This document shows positions 6,881 to 12,954 of a stretch of 12,954 nucleotides of DNA, in pieces. The notes under the pieces are model-generated. The model was given only the letters and a program-made list of their open reading frames with translations. It had not been told where the DNA came from and ran no database searches. The translations under genes were made by a program, and so were the position numbers. Location: contig JASLCM010000147.1 of NCBI GenBank assembly GCA_030151845.1, forward strand, positions 1 to 12,954, given 5' to 3'. The DNA is from Bacteroides sp. Its GTDB lineage: Bacteria > Bacteroidota > Bacteroidia > Bacteroidales > Bacteroidaceae. Each line of letters begins with the position of its first letter. Position 1 is the first letter of the stretch.

Positions 6881-8932
6881 TTATTTAAAGTTTATTCGAT
6901 AGGTAAACCCTATTTTTCCCCAAATTCCAGGTTGAGGTACGTTTCCTAAATCATAATATTCTTTATCGAATAAATTATTGAGTTCACCATAAATTTGATA
7001 CTTATCTGCATCCCAAGAGAGCTTTAAGTCCATGAGGGCATAAGAGGAGTAGGGAGTAAGTACTCCTGTTGATCCTTGTTTGGAGTAGGAAATATAACTT
7101 CCCATTCGATCTTGCCATCTGAAAGCCCAGCTTGCCGAAAGCTTACTCCACAGGGTGTGGTCTACTTGGGCAACCAGCTTATGCCTTAGGTATTCTAAGG
7201 CATAGTTCGATTTATAAATTTCTATGGGGTCTTTTTTATCTTGATAAATATAACTGTAACCCAATGAAATCTTTCTTAAAGGAAAGGTGGGGCGAATAAG
7301 CTCCTGAAAATTGAGTTGCCAGTTTCCTTCTAATCCCATATTCTTCAACTCGAAGTTTGCTGAGTGATACTTGTCATTTTCCGTGTACATGACCCAATCA
7401 ATCATATCTTTCCCATGATTATAAAATGCACTAAGATCTGCTCGGAAATAGCTTTTTCGGTATGTAGCTCCTAAAGAGAAGGAGTTGTTTTTTTCAGGCT
7501 TTAGACCAATATTTCCCTCTTGTGTTGGACTTTTATAATACAAGTCTGTGAAAGTTGGCATACGCAAGGATTTATTCCATGAAGCATATAGCTTCCAGTA
7601 AATCGAAGGGCGATAAGAAATATCAACTCCAGGATAGAAGCGATATTTATGATCTAAAGCTGTGTTCATTGTTGCTAGTACACCTGCTGATAGGGTGAAA
7701 TTAGATAAAACAACATTGTGTTCAGCGTAATAGCTTGTACTAGTTCTGTTGTCTTTTTTATCAAAAAATATCTCTTTTTGTCCTGGAACCTTAACGAAAT
7801 GATCCTCATCTAGGGGTTTTCCTAGATTGGTACTTAGTATTCCTTCATTTCTAAACTCGGCACCAAAAGCTGTCTTACCTAAGAAAGAGGTAAAGTAGGC
7901 ATTTAGGTTAAGGCCATAAACATCTGCTTGATGAAAGTTTTCCCCTTTTGGAGTATCTTTAATTAGTTGAAAATGGTCATAGCTTCGATTCCAATATATT
8001 GTTGGAGTTAAGTGCAACCATCCTTTAGTCTCTGCTTGGATCGAAGCAAAGAGTCGGTTGGTCTCTTCGTATTGAGAAGGGAATGCTGCTGTATAGAACG
8101 TGTTAGCTCCATATTTTCTATCACTGAGCCCCAGTTGCCATTTAATATCGGCTTGCTTGGAACCATATACTCCTTGATAATAAGCTTTACCTGTTTTAAA
8201 ATCGCTATTGGTTGTAGCACCGTCTGTTCTTGAAAAGCTACCTGAGACCTGATGACTAAAACTTCCCTTCGTGTAGTTTGCTCGACCTCCACCTTTAAAT
8301 AAACCATAATAACCAGTCATTAGGTCTACGGCTATATGGCTTTGAGGGTCGCTTTTTGTTACAATGTTGATTGCACCAGAGAATGCAGAAGTGCCAAAAA
8401 TTCTGGCTGCACCTCCTTCGAGGATTTCTATGCGCTCTATGTCTGAAAGGGAGACGGGAAAGTCGGCCGAAAGGTGGCCTGTTTGGGGATTGTTGATATT
8501 TACCCCATTGATGAGGATTGTTATTTGATCAAAAGTACCTCCTTGAATAGAGATATCTGTTTGAATACCAAATTCGCCTCGTTGGCGAACATCTATACCT
8601 ACAGCATATTTAAGTAGGTCATTAACACTATGTACAGCCGCAGCTTGAATTTCTTGCTGTGAAAGTACAGTAACCATTTTAGCCGACTCAAGTTCGGTTA
8701 ATGGAACGCGTGAACCGGTGACTTCAATTTCATCTAAAGCTACTGTTGACTGGTCTGTTGTTTTAACCTCTGTTTGAGCAGAGAGAGGCGATACATTGGC
8801 AAAAGCAAGTGTTGCAAAGGTGAGTACACCAATGTTTACCTCTTTTTTTAAACTACAGAAAACGGAGTAAGCTTTGTGATTAAATTGCTTCCAACGGAAC
8901 GCATCACATTTTCTTAACTGTTTTTCTTTCAT
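6881..8932 (-). CDS. TonB-dependent outer-membrane receptor, BtuB/Cir family
   Basis: Outer-membrane gated channel that imports a scarce ligand using TonB energy. The 683 residues comprise an unusually long leader (1-53), a TonB-box-like stretch ALDEIEVTG (65-73), a plug domain (about 85-195, with GGTFDQITILINGVNINNPQ and IEILEGGAARIFGTSAFSGAINIV), and a 22-strand-type barrel (about 200-683). The barrel ends in aromatic-rich strands (GIWGKIGFTYRINFK). It lacks the carboxypeptidase-like N-domain of SusC proteins and no SusD partner is adjacent, so it is not a polysaccharide-utilisation receptor. The plug and leader resemble Bacteroidetes receptors annotated as vitamin B12 transporters, and the same window carries B12-dependent nrdJ, so cobalamin is a reasonable guess. 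An iron-siderophore ligand is equally possible in this superfamily. No cobalamin riboswitch was found upstream. The ATG at 8932 is the start of the leader; the gene is single, with its own terminator. Confidence 0.9.
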   Translation of the reverse strand: MKEKQLRKCDAFRWKQFNHKAYSVFCSLKKEVNIGVLTFATLAFANVSPLSAQTEVKTTDQSTVALDEIEVTGSRVPLTELESAKMVTVLSQQEIQAAAVHSVNDLLKYAVGIDVRQRGEFGIQTDISIQGGTFDQITILINGVNINNPQTGHLSADFPVSLSDIERIEILEGGAARIFGTSAFSGAINIVTKSDPQSHIAVDLMTGYYGLFKGGGRANYTKGSFSHQVSGSFSRTDGATTNSDFKTGKAYYQGVYGSKQADIKWQLGLSDRKYGANTFYTAAFPSQYEETNRLFASIQAETKGWLHLTPTIYWNRSYDHFQLIKDTPKGENFHQADVYGLNLNAYFTSFLGKTAFGAEFRNEGILSTNLGKPLDEDHFVKVPGQKEIFFDKKDNRTSTSYYAEHNVVLSNFTLSAGVLATMNTALDHKYRFYPGVDISYRPSIYWKLYASWNKSLRMPTFTDLYYKSPTQEGNIGLKPEKNNSFSLGATYRKSYFRADLSAFYNHGKDMIDWVMYTENDKYHSANFELKNMGLEGNWQLNFQELIRPTFPLRKISLGYSYIYQDKKDPIEIYKSNYALEYLRHKLVAQVDHTLWSKLSASWAFRWQDRMGSYISYSKQGSTGVLTPYSSYALMDLKLSWDADKYQIYGELNNLFDKEYYDLGNVPQPGIWGKIGFTYRINFK

Positions 8933-8960
8933 TTTATAAAAGTTTTAAAAAAAATCGATA

Positions 8961-8968
8961 CAAAGTAA
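8961..8968 (-). promoter_or_regulatory. Possible -7 element of the TonB receptor gene
   Basis: TTACTTTG on the minus strand differs from TAnnTTTG at one conserved base. CTTG (8989-8992) lies 20 bp upstream as a poor -33 match. The transcript would start near 8954, some 22 nt before the ATG. The rest of the 210-bp divergent region (8933-9142) holds the HD-gene promoter and an 11-bp palindrome CCACATTGTGG (9116-9126). Confidence 0.3.
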
Positions 8969-9097
8969 ACATAATATATTCAAAGAAACAAGAATATCTA
9001 ACTTGGCTGGTATCCCTGCTTTATCCTAGAATTTACTGAATGAGGGGCTTATGAAAAAACTCTCTTCTTTAAATGCTGTGAACTCAAACTTTAATAA

Positions 9098-9105
9098 TAT
9101 ATTTG
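9098..9105 (+). promoter_or_regulatory. -7 promoter element of the HD-domain gene
   Basis: TATATTTG is an exact TAnnTTTG match, 37 bp before the GTG start; the transcript would begin near 9112. No clean TTTG occurs 19-21 bp upstream. The palindrome CCACATTGTGG (9116-9126) would fall at the very start of the transcript, a position where a repressor could act. Confidence 0.5.
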
Positions 9106-9142
9106 GCTAAACACTCCACATTGTGGTAAATAAAAGAATAAA

Positions 9143-9679
9143 GTGAGTCCAATTAAACTTCTAGATAAATATTATAAAGATAACCCCAAACTTTATCAGG
9201 TGTTGCTAGATCATAGTAGGTCTGTAACTCGAAAAGCATTAACTATTGCAGCTAAACATCCAGAGCTAAAGTTAGATTGTAGGTTTTTAGCGGAGGCAAG
9301 CATGTTGCATGATATAGGTGTGTTTTTAACAGATGCACCAGGGATTTACTGCTACGGTAAAGAACCTTATATCAGACACGGTATTTTAGGGGCAGAATTG
9401 TTAAGAGAGGAGGGGTACCCCAGGCATGCCCGAGTTTGTGAAAGGCATACAGGTGCAGGTATATCTTTGGAGGATATACGAAGAGGAAACCTTCCTTTAC
9501 CTTACCGTTCTTTTTTACCTGAGACCATGGAGGAAAAGGTTATCTGCTTTGCTGATAAATTTTTCTCAAAGTCGAAATTGACGAAAGAAAAAACTGTAGA
9601 CCAAGCTAGGCGAAGCATTGTAGCTCGTAGTGCACTAGGCGCCGAGAGGTTTGACAAATGGTGTAAACTCTTCCTCTAA
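9143..9679 (+). CDS. HD-domain (HDIG-type) metal-dependent phosphohydrolase, substrate unknown
   Basis: Small cytosolic protein of 178 residues, essentially one HD domain. The metal-binding pattern is complete: H24 (LLDHSRSV), H56-D57 (MLHDIG), further histidines H79 (IRHG) and H102 (ERHTGAG), and D138 (CFADKF). This arrangement belongs to the HDIG group, whose members hydrolyse nucleotides or other phosphoesters; the true substrate cannot be told here. The start is GTG at 9143; no ATG lies nearby in frame and the GTG sits at a proper distance from the -7 element. It precedes lptD on the same strand by about 90 bp. lptD has its own promoter in that gap, so the two may be only partly co-transcribed. 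No membrane segment, signal peptide or extra regulatory domain is present. Confidence 0.85.
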   Translation: MSPIKLLDKYYKDNPKLYQVLLDHSRSVTRKALTIAAKHPELKLDCRFLAEASMLHDIGVFLTDAPGIYCYGKEPYIRHGILGAELLREEGYPRHARVCERHTGAGISLEDIRRGNLPLPYRSFLPETMEEKVICFADKFFSKSKLTKEKTVDQARRSIVARSALGAERFDKWCKLFL

Positions 9680-9711
9680 CAACCAAAAATATATTAAAAA
9701 GAGGCTTTATA

Positions 9712-9742
9712 TCTGTTAATTAATGAAGATTGCTTACTTTTG
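9712..9742 (+). promoter_or_regulatory. lptD promoter
   Basis: TACTTTTG (9735-9742) matches the -7 consensus exactly. TCTG (9712-9715), one base from TTTG, lies 19 bp upstream. Transcription would start near 9749. A dyad TTTGCA-N7-TGCAAA (9739-9744 and 9752-9757) overlaps the end of the -7 element and the start site, so it could be an operator. The position shows that translation of lptD cannot begin at the upstream ATG (9723) on this transcript. Confidence 0.58.
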
Positions 9743-9770
9743 CATCTCAAGTGCAAATACAAAAAGGCGA

Positions 9771-12476
9771 ATGATGCCATTGAGAAAGAAGTCGCATATT
9801 ACATTTGTTTTACTCCTGATTTTTCTATCTGTAGTTCTCCCTTCCAATGCTCAGGAAGAGGTTACTACACCTGTTGTAGCCAAAAAGGAGAAGGTAAAGA
9901 AGAACAAAAAGGGAGCTTCTCAAGACACTGTTCCCGCGAATACATTACCAGAGACTAAGAGAAAAGAGCCGCTTAATGCACCTGTAGTGTATGAAGCAAA
10001 CGACTCTATAGTATTTACTCAAGGGGGATTTGTACACCTTTATGGTCAAGGTCAGGTAAAATATGAGCAGATAGATCTTGCAGCAGAGGTGATAAGTATG
10101 AACATGGATAGTAGTACTGTTTATGCACGAGGGGTAGAAGACTCTTTAGGCATAGAAAAAGGACTTCCTGTTTTTAAAGATGGGGAAACTCCGTATGAAA
10201 CAAAGGCTATTCGTTATAACTTTAAGAGTAAGAAGGGATATATCAACAACATCATTACTCAACAAGGAGAGGGCTATGTGACTAGTAGTAGTGCCAAGAA
10301 AGGGGCAAATGATGAACTTTTTATGCAAAAAGGGAGATATACGACCTGTGATCACCATGATCACCCTCACTTCTATATGCAATTAACGCGTGCAAAAGTT
10401 AGACCGAAGAAAAATGTTGTTACTGGTCCAGCTTACTTGGTCGTGGAGGATGTACCTCTGCCTATAGCTGTTCCTTTTTTCTTCTTTCCTTTTTCAAGTA
10501 GTTATTCTTCGGGGTTTATTCTACCTTCTTATATGGATGACTCCCATCGTGGTTTTGGACTGACGGATGGAGGATACTATTTTGCCCTAAGTGATATTAT
10601 GGACTTAAAGCTGACTGCTGACATCTTCACCAAGGGTTCTTGGGCGCTTCGGGGACAGTCACAATATCGAAAAAGATACAAGTATTCTGGAAATTTTGCA
10701 GCAGACTATCAAGTGACTAAAACTGGAGATAAGGGATTACCTGACTATGCTGTGGCAAAAGACTTTAAAGTCGTTTGGTCTCACCGCCAAGATCAAAAAG
10801 CAAGTCCGAATTCAACTTTCTCTGCTAGCGTTAACTTTTCAACAAGTAGTTATGAGCGGTCAAACATCAATAATTTATACAACTCTCAACTACTTACTCA
10901 AAACACGAAGACCTCGAGTGTGAGCTACTCTAGAAATTTTCCTGATCAGAAATTGATGCTATCTAGTACATTTAACATCGCTCAAACAATGCGAGATTCA
11001 TCTATAGCTGTAACTTTACCTGATTTAAATATCTCTTTGAGTAGGGTTTTTCCCTTTAAGAAGAAGCGAACTGTAGGTGAAGAGAAGTGGTATGAAAAAA
11101 TTTCACTCAGCTACTCTGGGAGGGTAACCAATAGTATAAAGACGAAAGATGATATGTTGTTTAAGTCTGATTTGGTAAAGGATTGGGACAACGGGATGAA
11201 TCACAGTATTCCTGTTAGTGCAACATTTACCCTTTTCAAATACTTAAATATAACCCCATCTTTTAATTATACAGAGCGTTGGTACTCGAAGAAGATTAAC
11301 AGAGAATATGATGAGAATGCAAGAGACTTTGTTCCAACCGATACGATTTATGGCTTTCATCGAGTTTACAACTACAATGCAAGTTTAGGGTTAAGCACGA
11401 AGATGTATGGTATGTATAAGCCCTTGTTTGCAAAGAAAAAGGAGATTCAGATTAGGCACGTCTTTACACCTCAAGTAAGCCTAAGTGCAGCACCCGACTT
11501 CGGAGCTTCTCGTTATGGTTATTATGAGTATTATACCGATGAAGAGGGGAATGTAAAATATTACTCTCCTTATCAAGAACAACCTTTTGGTATACCAGGA
11601 AGAGGAAAGCAAGGAAATGTGAATTTCGATATTTCAAACAATATTGAAATGAAGTATAAGAACAAAGAGGACTCTATTAAGAAGGTTAGCCTCATTGATG
11701 AGCTGGGAGCAAGCTTGTCTTACAATATGGCTGCTGAAACGAAGCCTTGGAGTGACTTGTCTATGCGGTTGCGCTTGAAATTTAGCAAAAGCTACACTTT
11801 AAACTTAAACTCCTCTTTCGCCACTTATGCTTATCAATTTGATGAGAAAGGAAATGTGTACGAAGGAGATAGAACCGAATGGTCTTATGGACGATTTGGC
11901 CGTTTTAGAGGATGGGGGAGCTCTTTCAACTACAACTTCAATAATGATACCTGGAAAAAGTGGTTTGGTAAAAAAGAGGAGAAAGATAAAGGCGGAGAAA
12001 ACACCGAAGGAGATGCTGGTGATGAGTTAGAGGGAGAGGAGAGTGGCATACAGTCTGCTAGGAAGAAGGAGAAGGCTGTAGCCAATGCTGATGGTTATCA
12101 GGAGTTTAAAATGCCTTGGTCGCTAAACATTAACTACTCTTTTAATATTAGTGAAGACCGTTCAAAGCCTATAAATCCAAAATCTATGCGATATCCTTAC
12201 TTGTATACGCATAACTTAAATGCCTCGGGAAATGTAAAGCTTTCTAATAAGTGGAGCATTAACTTTAATACAGGATACGACTTCACCATGAAAGAGGTTA
12301 CCCAAACCTCCATGACTGTATCTAGAGATCTGCACTGTTTTAATATGAGTGCAAGTATTTCACCTTTTGGTAGGTACAAGTACTATAACTTTGTGATTCG
12401 AGCGAATGCTAGTGTTTTACAAGACCTAAAATGGGATCAACGTAGCCAGACACAGAGTAACATACAGTGGTATTAA
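9771..12476 (+). CDS. lptD: LPS-assembly protein LptD (OstA/Imp)
   Basis: Outer-membrane translocon that inserts lipopolysaccharide or lipooligosaccharide into the outer leaflet, normally plugged by lipoprotein LptE and fed by the LptA bridge. Numbered from the ATG at 9771 the protein has 901 residues. A signal peptide (1-27, ending SNA-Q) is followed by a lysine-rich linker (about 30-65) and an LptA/OstA-like domain (about 70-215). A large beta barrel runs to the aromatic C-terminus (IQWY). The junction YTTCDHHDHPHFYM followed by VPLPIAVPFFFFPF and SGFILPS is the characteristic LptD signature. The mature protein has exactly two cysteines, C193 and C856, suiting one disulfide between N-domain and barrel. 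A highly charged insert (about 733-780) is probably a surface loop. An in-frame ATG at 9723 adds 16 residues but lies upstream of the -7 element, and a second ATG follows immediately at 9774. It ends 8 bp from the convergent ung gene. Confidence 0.93.
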   Translation: MMPLRKKSHITFVLLLIFLSVVLPSNAQEEVTTPVVAKKEKVKKNKKGASQDTVPANTLPETKRKEPLNAPVVYEANDSIVFTQGGFVHLYGQGQVKYEQIDLAAEVISMNMDSSTVYARGVEDSLGIEKGLPVFKDGETPYETKAIRYNFKSKKGYINNIITQQGEGYVTSSSAKKGANDELFMQKGRYTTCDHHDHPHFYMQLTRAKVRPKKNVVTGPAYLVVEDVPLPIAVPFFFFPFSSSYSSGFILPSYMDDSHRGFGLTDGGYYFALSDIMDLKLTADIFTKGSWALRGQSQYRKRYKYSGNFAADYQVTKTGDKGLPDYAVAKDFKVVWSHRQDQKASPNSTFSASVNFSTSSYERSNINNLYNSQLLTQNTKTSSVSYSRNFPDQKLMLSSTFNIAQTMRDSSIAVTLPDLNISLSRVFPFKKKRTVGEEKWYEKISLSYSGRVTNSIKTKDDMLFKSDLVKDWDNGMNHSIPVSATFTLFKYLNITPSFNYTERWYSKKINREYDENARDFVPTDTIYGFHRVYNYNASLGLSTKMYGMYKPLFAKKKEIQIRHVFTPQVSLSAAPDFGASRYGYYEYYTDEEGNVKYYSPYQEQPFGIPGRGKQGNVNFDISNNIEMKYKNKEDSIKKVSLIDELGASLSYNMAAETKPWSDLSMRLRLKFSKSYTLNLNSSFATYAYQFDEKGNVYEGDRTEWSYGRFGRFRGWGSSFNYNFNNDTWKKWFGKKEEKDKGGENTEGDAGDELEGEESGIQSARKKEKAVANADGYQEFKMPWSLNINYSFNISEDRSKPINPKSMRYPYLYTHNLNASGNVKLSNKWSINFNTGYDFTMKEVTQTSMTVSRDLHCFNMSASISPFGRYKYYNFVIRANASVLQDLKWDQRSQTQSNIQWY

Positions 12477-12484
12477 GATAAAGC

Positions 12485-12954
12485 TCACCAATGGATAGGC
12501 TCTAGCCCCCGTGCTGTTAAAAAGTCATTTGTTTTGCTGAAGTGTTTACATCCAAAGAATCCGCGATAAGCAGAGAAAGGAGAAGGATGTGCAGCTGTTA
12601 ATACGAAATGTTTTTTCTTATCTATACAAGCTCCTTTTTCTTTAGCATAGGCTCCCCATAGTAAAAAAACAAGATTCTCTCGTTGCTCAGATAGGGCTTG
12701 AATAACAGCATCCGTAAAAATTTCCCAACCTCTATTTTGATGTGAACCAGGCTGGTGTGCTCGTACGGTAAGTGTTGCATTAAGGAGGAGTACTCCTTGT
12801 TTAGCCCAACGTGTTAGATTGCCAGATGCTGGTGTTTTTATAGCTAAATCGTCTTCTATCTCTTTATATATGTTTCTGAGTGAGGGAGGAATTTTTACAC
12901 CCTCATTTACAGAGAAGCTTAAACCATGAGCTTGTCCTTCTCCATGGTATGGGT
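12485..12954 (-). CDS. ung: Uracil-DNA glycosylase (family 1), 5' part beyond the window
   Basis: Removes uracil from DNA as the first step of base excision repair. The reading frame is open from the right window edge to the TGA at 12485-12487, giving 155 C-terminal residues of a protein usually near 220. Visible family landmarks in order: PYHGEGQAHGLSFSV (the end of the active-site GQDPYH loop), IPPSLRNIYKE, LLLNATLTV, the VFLLWG strand, and the HPSPFSAYRGFFGCKHFS segment. The histidine of the DNA-intercalating HPSP motif (codon 12587-12589) is conserved; this motif reads HPSPFS rather than the usual HPSPLS. The window edge cuts the codon just before PYH, whose remaining bases AC fit GAC for the catalytic aspartate. 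It ends 8 bp from lptD, tail to tail, with no terminator between. Its start and promoter are outside the window. Confidence 0.97.
   Translation of the reverse strand, partial: PYHGEGQAHGLSFSVNEGVKIPPSLRNIYKEIEDDLAIKTPASGNLTRWAKQGVLLLNATLTVRAHQPGSHQNRGWEIFTDAVIQALSEQRENLVFLLWGAYAKEKGACIDKKKHFVLTAAHPSPFSAYRGFFGCKHFSKTNDFLTARGLEPIHW

Noticed and set aside
8008..8307. Alternative frames overlapping the receptor gene on both strands
   Set aside because: They lie wholly within a well-supported receptor coding region, have no recognisable domain, and lack their own promoter.
8933..9142. Cobalamin or other riboswitch upstream of the TonB receptor
   Set aside because: No B12-box (GCCACTG-like) or conserved cobalamin core was found on the minus strand, and the predicted leader is only about 22 nt. 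A covariance-model scan would be decisive.
9723..9770. Upstream ATG as lptD start
   Set aside because: The -7 element falls inside this stretch and the signal peptide begins at 9771, so the extension is unlikely to be translated.
1..12954. Defence island, prophage, insertion sequence, CRISPR array or novel multi-gene system
   Set aside because: All long frames are explained by core housekeeping or envelope genes; no transposase, integrase, terminal inverted repeats, spaced direct repeats or unknown gene cluster was seen.

Overview
The window looks like chromosomal DNA of an anaerobic Gram-negative member of the Bacteroidetes, most likely order Bacteroidales (Porphyromonas/Bacteroides relatives); the genus cannot be fixed by eye. 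Four things point there. The DNA is AT-rich. Shine-Dalgarno sites are absent before the starts. Several genes carry the Bacteroidetes promoter signature (-7 TAnnTTTG, sometimes with TTTG about 19-20 bp upstream). The proteins themselves (LptD with a hydrophilic insert, amidase paired with an MCE protein, BtuB/Cir-type TonB receptor, class II ribonucleotide reductase) have the Bacteroidetes style.

Layout. Positions 1-9000 are almost entirely minus-strand: nrdJ (B12-dependent ribonucleotide reductase, with a clear terminator just after it), a 347-bp gap, dnaA (replication initiator), a 340-bp gap, then a two-gene unit of N-acetylmuramoyl-L-alanine amidase followed 6 bp later by an MCE/MlaD-like lipid-transport protein. 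Upstream of that unit lies a TonB-dependent receptor gene ending in a strong palindromic terminator. A 210-bp divergent promoter region (8933-9142) separates the receptor from a plus-strand pair: a small HD-domain hydrolase (GTG start) and lptD, the outer-membrane LPS-assembly protein. The right edge holds most of ung (uracil-DNA glycosylase), convergent with lptD across only 8 bp and cut by the window end at its catalytic aspartate codon.

How the genes relate. Two themes recur. One is DNA replication and repair: dnaA, nrdJ for dNTP supply, ung for uracil removal. The other is the cell envelope: LptD for LPS export, the amidase for peptidoglycan, the MCE protein for lipid traffic, and a TonB receptor that may import cobalamin, the cofactor NrdJ needs. 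Two starts are better placed downstream of the longest reading frame. lptD should start at 9771 because a -7 promoter element lies inside the longer frame. The amidase should start at 6698, where a signal peptide begins directly.

I saw no tRNA, rRNA, CRISPR array, insertion sequence, prophage or riboswitch, and no evident novel multi-gene system. The most curious non-coding structure is a triple TTGTCTA motif (direct, inverted, direct) between dnaA and nrdJ, which can fold into two mutually exclusive hairpins.
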